Below are positions 8,201 through 16,943 of a DNA stretch of 40,374 nt, piece by piece. Source of the stretch: Promethearchaeota archaeon. Its GTDB lineage: Archaea > Asgardarchaeota > Lokiarchaeia > Sigyniarchaeales > SOKP01. The notes under the pieces are model-generated. The model was not told the origin of the DNA and did not search any database. It saw only the letters and a program-made list of their open reading frames with translations. A program made the translations under genes and the position numbers. The stretch is taken from positions 1-40,374 of the forward strand of contig JABCSY010000030.1 in NCBI GenBank assembly GCA_018238625.1. Direction: 5' to 3'. How positions within the stretch are numbered: the first letter of the stretch is position 1; each line of letters begins with the position of its first letter.

Positions 8201-8653
8201 AATACTCACTTTTCTTTTAAAATATTAAAACAATGTTAAATATCTAGTTAGGGTTTTCTTTAAAAAATATTGTGTAAATTTCGATTTTTGTTGTAAATCG
8301 GATAAATTGCAAAATATAGCAAGATTCAAAAGTTTTGTTTTTACAGATTAGAAAAATCCCTCTATTCGCATTATATCTGTTAAAAATCGCAAAAATTTTA
8401 TTTATTTCTCATATTGAAATAGAGGTTTTAATAATTTTTATGATCAATAGAATTATATTTTCTTAAAAATGGGAGTTCCGAAGACTTTTCGTTTTTTTAT
8501 TATGATGATCGAAAATAATTCGTTAGATTTATTATATATGATTTTTATATTTAAATTGTATCTATTTAATTAGATCAATTTACTAATAAATATACTGATA
8601 AAAATTAGAATTGAATTTTATTCGGATAAATTAAAAATTATAAATAAAAAAAG
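8201..8653. promoter_or_regulatory. AT-rich divergent promoter region between E2 and glutamate dehydrogenase
   Basis: No reading frame of note. Two inverted repeats stand out: CGATTT/AAATCG (8282-8300, seven-base loop) and a widely spaced CCTCTATT/AATAGAGG pair (8359-8366 and 8418-8425). These could be operators. The last bases before the dehydrogenase gene contain a TATA-like ATTATAAATAAA. No specific regulator can be assigned. Confidence 0.35.
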
Positions 8654-9979
8654 GTGAAGATTATTTATAAAAAACTTGTAGTTTTAACCGAAAAAGTTGA
8701 GGATTTAGAAATTAAGGAGAGTACCAAACCGGATAAGAATCCATTTGAAATGGCAAAAATGCAATTTGACATAGTTGCTGAAAAGATGGGTTTAGACGAA
8801 AACATTAGCAAGTACCTTAAAAGGATAGAGCGTTCGTTAATTGTTTCGATTCCAATTATTATGGATAATGGAGATCTTGAGGTTTTTGAGGGATATAGAG
8901 TGCACCACTCTACAGTTCGAGGTCCTGGGAAAGGCGGGTTACGTTATTCTGAAGGTGTTTTTCTTGACGAAGTTAAAGCTCTTGCGATGTGGATGACTTG
9001 GAAAAATAGTCTGCTAAATCTTCCTTTAGGGGGGGCAAAAGGTGGTGTGTGTGTTGATCCTAGTAAACTTTCAAAAAAAGAACTTGAAAGATTAACTCGA
9101 AGATTTACCGCTGAAATAATTAATGTAATAGGTCCTGATATCGATATACCTGCTCCAGATATTAACACAAATCCCCAAATTATGGCATGGATCATGGATG
9201 TATATTCAATGCAAAAGGGAAAGTCAGTTCCAGGGGTAGTTACTGGAAAGCCGATCGAGATTGGAGGGTCTGTTGGAAGAGAGACAGCAACAGGAAGAGG
9301 GTTATACTTTATACTTCAAGCAATATGCGAAAAACTAGATTTAGATTTGAAATCCTTAAAAATTGTAATTCAAGGATTTGGAAATGTTGGAGGAAACATT
9401 GCTAAAATATTATATGAAGAGGGAGTTAAAGTAATAGCAGTTTCAGACATTAGTGGTGGCTTATTTGACGAACAAGGATTGAACATAAAAGAATTACTAG
9501 AATGGAGAGATAAAAATGGCTTATTAAAAGATTTTTATGAAAGGGATTATTTTTTTGTCAGTAATAAAGATCTTTTAGAAATTAAGTGCGATGTTTTAAT
9601 TCCTGCTTCGATAGAAAATCAAATAACTGAATCTAATGCATATAATTTAGATTGTAAGGTTATATTGGAAGGTGCTAATGGTCCAACAACCCCGGAAGCA
9701 GATGAGATTCTGGAAAGAAGAGAAATAATCGTCGTACCAGATATTCTAGCTAATGCTGGTGGAGTTTGTGTTTCTTATTTTGAATATGTTCAAGATCTTC
9801 AAAGCTATTTTTGGAAATTGGATCGGATTAACCAAGAATTAAGAAATATTATGATTGAGGCATTTGAAGAAGTTTACAAGATATCTAATGAGAAAAAAGT
9901 GACTTTAAGGATAGCAGCATATATGATTGCAATATCAAGGTTAAAAAAAGCTATTGAACTAAGAGGAATTTTTCCATAA
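8654..9979 (+). CDS. gdhA: Glutamate dehydrogenase family enzyme (Glu/Leu/Phe/Val type)
   Basis: Interconverts glutamate and 2-oxoglutarate plus ammonia with NAD(P)H in the cytoplasm. Family signatures are complete: GPGKGGLRY (90-98), LPLGGAKGGV with the catalytic Lys129, PAPD with the catalytic Asp169, a Rossmann nucleotide-binding loop GFGNVGG (241-247) and the ANAGGVCVSYFE block near the C-terminus. At 441 residues it is slightly longer than the usual 415-420 because of an unusual 25-residue N-terminus. The GTG start at 8654 is used, but a shorter start (FEMAKMQF region) is possible. The gene is convergent with the REC-Lrp regulator at 10025-10912; Lrp-family proteins commonly control amino-acid genes, so a regulatory link is plausible. 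Leucine or phenylalanine dehydrogenase cannot be excluded, but glutamate fits best. Confidence 0.9.
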   Translation: MKIIYKKLVVLTEKVEDLEIKESTKPDKNPFEMAKMQFDIVAEKMGLDENISKYLKRIERSLIVSIPIIMDNGDLEVFEGYRVHHSTVRGPGKGGLRYSEGVFLDEVKALAMWMTWKNSLLNLPLGGAKGGVCVDPSKLSKKELERLTRRFTAEIINVIGPDIDIPAPDINTNPQIMAWIMDVYSMQKGKSVPGVVTGKPIEIGGSVGRETATGRGLYFILQAICEKLDLDLKSLKIVIQGFGNVGGNIAKILYEEGVKVIAVSDISGGLFDEQGLNIKELLEWRDKNGLLKDFYERDYFFVSNKDLLEIKCDVLIPASIENQITESNAYNLDCKVILEGANGPTTPEADEILERREIIVVPDILANAGGVCVSYFEYVQDLQSYFWKLDRINQELRNIMIEAFEEVYKISNEKKVTLRIAAYMIAISRLKKAIELRGIFP

Positions 9980-10024
9980 TAACCTAAATATAATATTTAA
10001 TAATAAAAAGGATAAAATTCCTCT

Positions 10025-10912
10025 CTATTTTTCTATTTTAAAGCAAATTTTATGATTCTTTTTAAAAATATCAATAAAACTTAATACTTTTATATCCGGG
10101 TTAATTCCCTCAATACTTTTAATTTTTTCATTGATAAATCTCCATAGATTTTTCTCATCAAGAGCAATAAGTTTTAAAATTAGATTATGTTCTCCTGCTG
10201 AAGTGGTTACAAGCTGAACTTCATCAAATTGTGTTAATTTTTGGGCTATATCATTCAATTTCAAAGGGTCAATGAAAAGGTGTACAAAAGCTATGGTGTT
10301 ATAGCCTACTTTCAATGGATCAACAATTGTATCAACTTTTTCTATAATTCCTTCATTTAACATATTCTGTACGCGATTATGTATTGTACTTGCCGCTAAA
10401 CTCACTCTCTCACTTATCTCTTTATATGAAATTTTATAATTCTCTTGTAAAATGTTAAGAATCATTTTATCCTTATCGTCTAGGACAATCTTAATATCAT
10501 TCTTTTTTACTTTTTTAAACTCAATTTTATGCCGTTCAATCCCATACAATACAGCTCTTTTTAGAACTTTTGCATTAAGTTCTCCTTTGAATAAATGATC
10601 TTGAAATCCTTTTTTGAGAGAATTTAATGCAATTTCTTTGTCGTCTAAACCTGTTAAAACTATAATTGGAATTTTTAAAGCGTATTCTAGCATACTTTCA
10701 ATAGTAGATTCAATATCACTATCTGGAAGTGTTAAATCTAATAAAATTATATCAAAATCTTTGTCTTTAAGGCGATTAATACCGTCAGAAAGGCGTGAAA
10801 ACGATTCTAAATCGTAAGATAAATCTGAAGATTTTTTTAATAGTTCTTGTATAAGACGTACATCTACGGTATTATCTTCAATCAATAAAATGTCTATTTT
10901 ATCATTTTCCAT
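10025..10912 (-). CDS. Response-regulator receiver fused to an Lrp/AsnC transcription regulator
   Basis: Residues 1-125 form a receiver domain: acidic pair E12-D13, phospho-acceptor D59 in ILLDLTLPD, T87 and K109. Residues about 145-195 are an Lrp/AsnC winged helix (ISYKEISERVSLAASTIHNRVQNML), and 200-285 form the AsnC/RAM ligand-binding and oligomerisation fold (VGYNTIAFVHL through LILKLIA). Phosphorylation would therefore probably control an Lrp-type DNA-binding octamer, replacing or adding to amino-acid sensing. Its upstream region faces a histidine kinase gene (11088) transcribed divergently, the obvious partner, and its 3' end faces glutamate dehydrogenase, a plausible target. Stand-alone Lrp proteins lack a receiver domain. 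Domain calls are firm; partner and target are inferred. Confidence 0.85.
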   Translation of the reverse strand: MENDKIDILLIEDNTVDVRLIQELLKKSSDLSYDLESFSRLSDGINRLKDKDFDIILLDLTLPDSDIESTIESMLEYALKIPIIVLTGLDDKEIALNSLKKGFQDHLFKGELNAKVLKRAVLYGIERHKIEFKKVKKNDIKIVLDDKDKMILNILQENYKISYKEISERVSLAASTIHNRVQNMLNEGIIEKVDTIVDPLKVGYNTIAFVHLFIDPLKLNDIAQKLTQFDEVQLVTTSAGEHNLILKLIALDEKNLWRFINEKIKSIEGINPDIKVLSFIDIFKKNHKICFKIEK

Positions 10913-11087
10913 TTAAATTCTCCTCATAACATTTGGTATTAAAAATTTTGAATTAATAAACACTAAAAATAAATAAATCTTTTAATTGAATAATATTCAT
11001 TTTAAATGCATATTTATAGTTTAATAATTCTTACAAATTATTATTTTTCGAAATTTTTACATTATTAAAAATAATTTTTCAAATAAA

Positions 11088-12158
11088 ATGAGATTCAAAT
11101 TTAGAGAAGACATAGCTAAGATCTTTATTGTTTTGGTTTTAGTTATAATTTCATTTTTAATAATTTTTTATTTTGAACTAGTACTTAAAACAACCATCCT
11201 AATTTCATATTTTTTCTATTTTCCTTCAATTTTGGCGATTTTATGGTGGAGGAAAAAGGGTTTGATTGTACCTATATTTTTATCTACGGTTTTAATAGTT
11301 GTTCATTTGATTGTAAGGCAAGGTTATTTTATTCCAGAGACTTTTAACGATATTATTAGTTCCATATCGTTAATTTTTATTGGATTTGTTGTATTGTACC
11401 TATCTGATCAACTATCAATGAGGGAATTAGAATTAAAAAATATTATTAAGGATTTAGAACGTTCTAACGAGGATCTGCAGCAATTCGCTTATGTTTCATC
11501 TCATGATTTGCAAGAACCTTTACGGGCAATACTAAGTTTTTCTCAACTTCTTGAAGATGAATATCACGATAAGTTAGATAAAGATGGTAAAGATTTTCTT
11601 TCCTTTATTGCTGATGGCGCAATAAGAATGAATACACTTATAAAAGATTTGTTAACATACTCACGAATTACCACGCATGCTAAACCACCCAACTGGAATA
11701 ACCTTGAGGATATACTAAAGGATGCTTTATTTAATCTGACTGAATCAATAAAAGAAAGTAGCGCAATTATTACTTATGATAAACTTCCAACATTAAAAGT
11801 AGACAGAACTCAAATGTTACAATTATTTCAAAATTTTATTAGCAATGCGATTAAATTCCGAAGAGAGGAAACACCTAAAATCCACGTAGGAGTAAAAAAA
11901 ATTGATATGGGATGGCTTTTTTCGATAAAAGACAATGGGATTGGAATTGAATCAAAATATTTCAATCGTATCTATAATATTTTTTATCGTTTACATACCA
12001 AAGAAGAGTATCCTGGTTCTGGGATTGGATTACCAATATGTAGAAAAATAGTTCAAAGATATGGCGGACAAATATGGGTAGAATCAGAACTAGGTAAAGG
12101 ATCTACTTTCTTCTTTACTATTGCTATAGAAACTACTAAAAAAAAATTAAAAGAGTAA
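11088..12158 (+). CDS. Membrane histidine kinase
   Basis: The N-terminus contains about four closely packed membrane spans (12-30, 32-52, 60-77, 88-106) and no sizeable extracellular loop, suggesting sensing within or at the membrane. A short coiled segment leads to the HisKA dimerisation box with H139 in SSHDLQEPLRA, then a HATPase domain: N253 in the N box (FISNAIKFR), G1 DNGIG (282-286) and G2 GSGIGL (310-315). The sequence around the phospho-His and IYNIFYRLH resembles phytochrome-type kinases. The response regulator at 12183 starts 24 bases after the stop, so both are probably co-transcribed; the REC-Lrp regulator is divergent. Confidence 0.9.
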   Translation: MRFKFREDIAKIFIVLVLVIISFLIIFYFELVLKTTILISYFFYFPSILAILWWRKKGLIVPIFLSTVLIVVHLIVRQGYFIPETFNDIISSISLIFIGFVVLYLSDQLSMRELELKNIIKDLERSNEDLQQFAYVSSHDLQEPLRAILSFSQLLEDEYHDKLDKDGKDFLSFIADGAIRMNTLIKDLLTYSRITTHAKPPNWNNLEDILKDALFNLTESIKESSAIITYDKLPTLKVDRTQMLQLFQNFISNAIKFRREETPKIHVGVKKIDMGWLFSIKDNGIGIESKYFNRIYNIFYRLHTKEEYPGSGIGLPICRKIVQRYGGQIWVESELGKGSTFFFTIAIETTKKKLKE

Positions 12159-12182
12159 ATATTTTTATGGTAGGTATAAATA

Positions 12183-12611
12183 TTGAATAAGTTCAGGATT
12201 TTAATTGTTGAAGATAATCCCGCAGATATACGTCTTACGGAAGTAGCTATTCAAAAAAGTGAAATAGATTGTGCTTTGGATGTAGTAAAAGACGGTGTTG
12301 AAGCAATAAATTTTTTGAAAAAACTTGGGAAATATTCTAAAGTTAATCTCCCTGATTTGATTCTTTTAGATTTAAATTTACCTAGGAAGAATGGTCTTGA
12401 TGCATTGAAGGAAATTAAGGAAGACGAAGATTTAAAACGAATTCCTGTAGTAGTTTTAACCATATCAAGTAATGAAGAAGATTTAATTAAAGCTTATAAT
12501 TTGCATGCGAATAGTTACATAAATAAACCGTTAGACGTTAGGGAATTTTATACTATTGTGGAATTTATCTGTCTTTATTGGTTTAAAGTCGTTAAACTTG
12601 CCAAATTTTAG
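12183..12611 (+). CDS. Single-domain response regulator, Rcp1-like
   Basis: A receiver domain only: D11 in VEDNPAD, phospho-acceptor D63 in ILLDLNLPRKNG, T93 and K115 in INKPLD. NLPRKNG and the 142-residue length are typical of Rcp1-type regulators that serve phytochrome-like kinases, matching the kinase 24 bases upstream. There is no output domain, so it may act as a phosphate shuttle, for example to the divergent REC-Lrp protein. The start is TTG at 12183, needed to include the first beta strand (FRILIVEDN). Confidence 0.85.
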   Translation: MNKFRILIVEDNPADIRLTEVAIQKSEIDCALDVVKDGVEAINFLKKLGKYSKVNLPDLILLDLNLPRKNGLDALKEIKEDEDLKRIPVVVLTISSNEEDLIKAYNLHANSYINKPLDVREFYTIVEFICLYWFKVVKLAKF

Positions 12612-12680
12612 CAAAAAACTTGAATAGGTAAAGGTATGTAAATATATTTAAAAATAAATAAGAAAAAAAAAGGGGCTATT

Positions 12681-12899
12681 CTAGTGTTTAACAACTTGAA
12701 TAAGTTTTTCAATAGTTCTTAAATAGTTTTTATTTTCTAATTTAGGTTGATTATAATTTTCAATTGGATTACAGTTCCACGGTCGAGATACACGATCATC
12801 GTTCCAAATAACTCCATGATAAATCGTATTTTTATCACATGAATGATAAATTTTTCTACCGAGCGAATATTCAACTCCACATCCAGGGCATTTTACCAT
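12681..12899 (-). CDS. Small zinc-ribbon protein of unknown function
   Basis: A 72-residue product beginning MVKCPGCGVEY, with C4-x2-C7 and H19/C21 able to bind one metal ion. The rest is polar and rich in Asn and Trp, without recognisable family. ATG at 12899 is preferred over a GTG four codons upstream because the CPGC knuckle then starts at residue 4, as in other small zinc ribbons. It ends 69 bases past the response regulator on the opposite strand. Confidence 0.55.
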   Translation of the reverse strand: MVKCPGCGVEYSLGRKIYHSCDKNTIYHGVIWNDDRVSRPWNCNPIENYNQPKLENKNYLRTIEKLIQVVKH

Positions 12900-12911
12900 T
12901 AAAATCACCAA

Positions 12912-13206
12912 TCCTATTTTAGTTTTTTATATGAATATTATTCAATTCGAATAAAAGATTATTATTCTGTAGTTTTAGTTCCTACAATATATTATATATA
13001 ATTTATCTTATATAAATCCATCGAAGGTTATTCAGTCTGAACTTATAATGCCGAATATTCTTCGGTTATGGGTGATAATTGTGAAACACGTTCAATTAGG
13101 TTTAGACAAAAAACTCAAAATTTGGATAAAAAAGTTATAGAACGCTTTTAAAATCGTAAAAATTATATGATTATTAAAATTAAAAAATATATTGATATTT
13201 TTTTGT
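12912..13206. other. AT-rich spacer before tRNA-Tyr
   Basis: No supported gene. It contains a GCCGAA/TTCGGT hairpin near 13050 and a TATA-like AAATATATTGATAT about 20-25 bases before the tRNA start, a reasonable tRNA promoter. Confidence 0.3.
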
Positions 13207-13359
13207 CCCCCCATAGCTCAGTTGGTTTAGAGCGCGCGGCTGTAGATAAATATCGCATACTAAGGTTTTTGCCTATGAAGTATTGTCAGCCGATACCGTG
13301 AGGTCCCCGGCTCAAACTCCCTTTCTGTTTTAGGAAGGATGAGATTCCGGGTGGGGGGA
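13207..13359 (+). tRNA. tRNA-Tyr (anticodon GUA) with two introns
   Basis: The acceptor stem pairs CCCCCCA with TGGGGGG, discriminator A73 at 13359. C1-G72 is the identity pair of archaeal and eukaryotic tRNA-Tyr. The D arm is GCTC/GAGC. The anticodon stem CGGCC-type pairing is CGCGG (13235-13239) with CCGTG (13296-13300), anticodon GTA at 13242-13244. A 49-base intron (about 13246-13294) follows position 37; its CAGCCG end can pair with CGGCTG of the anticodon arm, as in a bulge-helix-bulge substrate. The T stem is CCCGG/CCGGG, but its loop holds a second insertion of about 29 bases (about 13316-13344). Removing both gives a 75-base tRNA with a seven-base T loop. CCA is not encoded. Exact splice points may shift by one base. 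Confidence 0.9.
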
Positions 13360-13381
13360 CTAAAAAGATTTAAATTACACT

Positions 13382-15340
13382 CTATTTGAGTTTCTTCACC
13401 TTTCTTTTGATGATAACTATTAAAAGGCCTATAAGATGCGCGCTAAGAAGTAAAAAAATACTTATATCGTATCCTTGAATAGCTTGTTCGGCACTTTGAA
13501 GAATTAAGTCCAACGAGAGGTCGTATTCTGCGTTTAATTGGACTAAAACGTAATTATTGTATAAAAGACTTACTTTACCAGGGTTTGTGGATAGGTTAAG
13601 AGATAATTCGGTTGTGCCATTAATCCAAATATCTTGGCTATAAATCTCATATCCTGATACATTGTAGACGGCTAGAGGAACTTGTTGCGAATACGCATAA
13701 TCGTTTAAGGGCATGTTAATATCTACAATTGTTAGATTTAAGATCTTCGTTGCTGCATTGTAATTATGCTCCGAGAAAGAATATTTTGGTAGATAGAGGT
13801 TATCAAACCACGGGAAAAAGAACCAATCTAACGATTGCCCTATTACGGTTTCGAATGCTTGCTGCATATCTGATAAAACCACGAGCTTAAATTGGTAGCT
13901 TTCAAAATAATGCCTTAATCCAGCGATGAAATTTGAATGCCCTATAGTTTGGCGCAATTTTTCGAAGATAAGAGGTGCTTTAATATACGCAATATACCAA
14001 TAATCAGTATTAGTATCTATACATTCGTAAATAGTTTGGTTGATCTTTGAACCCTTCATCATTTCTACGAAGTAAGCTCTAACTTCTTGGATATAAGGTA
14101 TACTTTGGAAGTGTTCCCAATCTCCGTAATAATATTCACCATAATAATCAGTCGACCAACACGTAATACCTTCGTCTAAAAAGCCCACATCGATTTCGTC
14201 GTTTCCTACTAAGTTATACCACCATTGGTGGCCTAATTCATGGGCAATAATCAATTCTAAGTAATGTCGCTTATATGAGAGGGGGGCATTCCAATTATCC
14301 ATAGATTCGGTAATATAAACTTGATTTGGATATTCCATACCCCCGTACCAAGTATATTCTTCTACAACATTAAGGGTTGGATAAGGATAAGTTCCAAAAG
14401 TGTTATTATAGAGAAAAAGTGCTTGTTCGGAGTAATTTAAGGCAAAATTTGTCCATATATAGCCAGATTTAGGAAGATAATAGACTGAGAGGTTTACTCC
14501 ATTTGAAATCTTCGATTCTACTTGAAAGAATCGAGAAGCTGAAAAGGTGACCTCTCGAACGGGATAAATGGGGTTAAATCGATAGAAGGTCGTTGAACCT
14601 TTGTTTATTCTTTCTTCTAATTTTCCAGTTGCCGCGATTACCATTTCGCTGGGCACTTCAATAGAAAGGTTATAGTAAGCCATGTCAAAGTAAAAGGGAT
14701 CGCCGATATCTAAATAGGGATCGATGTTCCAACCGTCGTCATTGTCGTAAACACAAGGTATGGGATAAAAACTTCCAAATTTGTAAATGCGCGATTGATT
14801 TAGATCGCTTCCGTGAGAATTTGCCCTGTCAATTGGTCCATCTGGGAGAGTGGCGTTAAATTTAACGTTAAATTGTACCCTCTTTTGAGGTTCTAACTTT
14901 TCCGAAATATTTACCCACATTATCTGCTGATTTGAGTAGACTTCAAAGGGAAACGTTATACTGAGGTTGTTTACATCAGTTACATTGACGATTTCTATAA
15001 TCCCAGATCTATTTTCGTATTCCATTCCTGATAAATAGAGGTGAAAAGGAATTCTTGTAAAATTAATATCATCGTTATTGTAGAAATCAACCGTTAAATT
15101 GCCGTCGATAAACGAGTTTGCTTCGTCCAATACGACCGATAAATTGTAGCGAGAGAAATTCCCTATAGGTTGGGCTAATTTCGGTGTAATGGCTAAAGGG
15201 GGAGAAAAATTATTAAATGATTCGCACCCACTTTCATCTCCAGAGATATAGTTCGTTATGGAAAAATTGAAATTAACGCAGCTAAAAACAAACAAAACGA
15301 CGAGTACTGCTCCATAAAATTTATGATGAATTTCTTTCAT
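13382..15340 (-). CDS. Membrane-anchored M1-family metallopeptidase
   Basis: A zinc aminopeptidase of the M1 family acting outside the cell. An N-terminal signal/anchor (about 10-28) is followed by the beta-rich domain (about 60-270). The exopeptidase motif reads GGMEYP (333-338) in place of GAMEN. The zinc site is HELGH (367-371) with the third ligand E390 in FLDEG. A C-terminal membrane span (about 627-645) followed by KRKVKKLK would anchor the enzyme with the catalytic domain outside, and many N-x-S/T sites fit an exported protein. It probably trims peptides for uptake. It ends 22 bases downstream of the tRNA on the opposite strand and has no operon partner. Confidence 0.9.
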   Translation of the reverse strand: MKEIHHKFYGAVLVVLFVFSCVNFNFSITNYISGDESGCESFNNFSPPLAITPKLAQPIGNFSRYNLSVVLDEANSFIDGNLTVDFYNNDDINFTRIPFHLYLSGMEYENRSGIIEIVNVTDVNNLSITFPFEVYSNQQIMWVNISEKLEPQKRVQFNVKFNATLPDGPIDRANSHGSDLNQSRIYKFGSFYPIPCVYDNDDGWNIDPYLDIGDPFYFDMAYYNLSIEVPSEMVIAATGKLEERINKGSTTFYRFNPIYPVREVTFSASRFFQVESKISNGVNLSVYYLPKSGYIWTNFALNYSEQALFLYNNTFGTYPYPTLNVVEEYTWYGGMEYPNQVYITESMDNWNAPLSYKRHYLELIIAHELGHQWWYNLVGNDEIDVGFLDEGITCWSTDYYGEYYYGDWEHFQSIPYIQEVRAYFVEMMKGSKINQTIYECIDTNTDYWYIAYIKAPLIFEKLRQTIGHSNFIAGLRHYFESYQFKLVVLSDMQQAFETVIGQSLDWFFFPWFDNLYLPKYSFSEHNYNAATKILNLTIVDINMPLNDYAYSQQVPLAVYNVSGYEIYSQDIWINGTTELSLNLSTNPGKVSLLYNNYVLVQLNAEYDLSLDLILQSAEQAIQGYDISIFLLLSAHLIGLLIVIIKRKVKKLK

Positions 15341-15486
15341 TTTTAATTGAATAATTATTGTTTGAGATTTTCTAGGAAATGTATATTGATAAATGTTTTG
15401 AGTATGATTCGATTAACTTGATAAAATTCTTATTTTGATCAGCATTATTTTTCAATATTAATAGTTTGATTTTTAGATTGAGAACA

Positions 15487-16404
15487 ATGAAAAAGAAAAG
15501 AACAGCTGTTGTTGGTGCTGGTTGGTTTGGTCGGGCACATATCAGAAATTTTAACGATCTTTCTGAGCTTGTTGGTATATGTGATACTAACGAAACTAAG
15601 TTAAAGCAAATAGCAGAACAATACGAGGGAATTAACACTTATAAAGATGTGGACGATCTAATAAAAAACGAAGAGATTGACGCCGTGAGCATTGTAACCC
15701 AACCAAAACATATTCCAAAAATTGCTAAAAAATTTGCTGAAGCTGGAATAGATATATTGATGGAAAAACCGATGGCGTTGAATTTGGAAGAATTAATTAG
15801 TTTTAAAGAATACGACGACATTCGAATAATGCCTGGTTTTATCGAGTTGTTTAATCCCGCTTTTGCTAAATTATTAAACCACGTTAACGATATAGGAGAG
15901 ATAATTTCAATTGCGTCAAAACGCATTGGGTTGTACCCTAAAAGAGATTGGGACATGGGCGTTATTTTAGATTTATCCATTCACGATATTTATCTACAAG
16001 AAAAAATTTTAGGTAAAAATAAGATAGTAAATGCATATGGCGTGAAAAAATGTTATAAAGATAGCGTTCATGCCGATGCGGCTTTTATAATATTAGATTT
16101 CGGTAAGGCAATAGGCCAGATAGAGTCAAATTGGCTAACGCCTTCTAAGTTTAGAAGAATGTATGTTAACGGTGAATTTGGGGGCATTTCTATTGATTTC
16201 ATTACTCAACAGATAAACATCCGAACGGGCATCGATCTGCAGGGAGAATGGCCAGTTACAAAAGATACTTCGTTCACTCCTTTGAAAGGGGACGAACCAT
16301 TGAAGAGAGAAATTAATAATTTCCTTTACGATAAAGAGCTAGAAGTAACTCTGGATGACGGTATAAGAGCCTTAGAAATTGCTTTAAAAATCGTAAATTC
16401 TTAA
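15487..16404 (+). CDS. Gfo/Idh/MocA-family NAD(P)-dependent sugar oxidoreductase
   Basis: N-terminal Rossmann fold with GAGWFGRAH (10-18), followed by the family motif EKP with Lys94 and the catalytic-type His166 in DLSIHDI. The pattern R-D-W-D-M-G-V-I-L-D-L-S-I-H-D-I resembles archaeal MviM-like enzymes that oxidise nucleotide sugars such as UDP-GlcNAc derivatives, but the substrate is not proven. ATG at 15487 is chosen over the TTG at 15466 because it places the glycine loop ten residues from the start, as is usual. The PDCD5-like gene starts 35 bases later and may be co-transcribed. Total length 305 residues. Confidence 0.85.
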   Translation: MKKKRTAVVGAGWFGRAHIRNFNDLSELVGICDTNETKLKQIAEQYEGINTYKDVDDLIKNEEIDAVSIVTQPKHIPKIAKKFAEAGIDILMEKPMALNLEELISFKEYDDIRIMPGFIELFNPAFAKLLNHVNDIGEIISIASKRIGLYPKRDWDMGVILDLSIHDIYLQEKILGKNKIVNAYGVKKCYKDSVHADAAFIILDFGKAIGQIESNWLTPSKFRRMYVNGEFGGISIDFITQQINIRTGIDLQGEWPVTKDTSFTPLKGDEPLKREINNFLYDKELEVTLDDGIRALEIALKIVNS

Positions 16405-16439
16405 TTTTATTTATTATTTAAAATCATAAGGTAATAATA

Positions 16440-16868
16440 TTGAGCGAGCACAACAACAACGAAGAACAACACGAATTAGAAAAGATTCGGTTGAAAAAAA
16501 TGAAAGCTCTTATGGAAACTCAGAATCAGCAGAAACAGATGCATGAGAGGGTTCATTCCATAACTGAAAAGGTCGTTTATGTATTGAGGGCTGTTTTAGC
16601 ACCAGATGCTTTTTCTTATTTAGAAAAAATAAAAACTAGCGAACCAATGGTATATCAAGCAATTTACAACGAGTTAATTAGTTCAGATGTAGTAGCAAAT
16701 ATAGATTATTTAATTGCCATAATCAACCGTCAAGGTGGAATTCCAAGAAGGATTCCTTTGGATGCAATTATTCATTTAGTGCGGAAAATCAAAGGAATTA
16801 AAGGGAAAATCCAAGTTAAAAAAGGCGATGGTAAAATGATGGATTTAGGCTCTTTTTTGACAAAATAA
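16440..16868 (+). CDS. PDCD5-like (TFAR19-related) DNA-binding protein
   Basis: The N-terminal helix EKIRLKKMKALMETQNQQ is characteristic of the archaeal/eukaryotic PDCD5 family. The following helices, including LAPDAFSYLEKIKTSEPMVYQ and IDYLIAIINRQGGI, correspond to its three-helix core, and the C-terminus (KIKGIKGKIQVKKGDGK) is basic. At 142 residues it is longer than typical 110-125-residue members. Archaeal members bind nucleic acid and are often near ribosomal or translation genes, not seen here. The TTG start at 16440 is the only initiation codon giving the full acidic leader. Probably follows the oxidoreductase gene in one transcript. Confidence 0.7.
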   Translation: MSEHNNNEEQHELEKIRLKKMKALMETQNQQKQMHERVHSITEKVVYVLRAVLAPDAFSYLEKIKTSEPMVYQAIYNELISSDVVANIDYLIAIINRQGGIPRRIPLDAIIHLVRKIKGIKGKIQVKKGDGKMMDLGSFLTK

Positions 16869-16943
16869 CGCCAAATCGTCTTAATTTTCGAATCTATTTT
16901 TAAATTACGATTTCTATATAAAATCAATAGATAATGAAAGAAA

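Noticed and set aside
13049..13141. A 30-codon frame before tRNA-Tyr
   Set aside because: Too short, starts inside a hairpin, and has no protein-like signature.
15372..15980. Two minus-strand frames opposite the Gfo/Idh/MocA oxidoreductase
   Set aside because: They are antisense shadows of a gene with complete Rossmann and EKP motifs.
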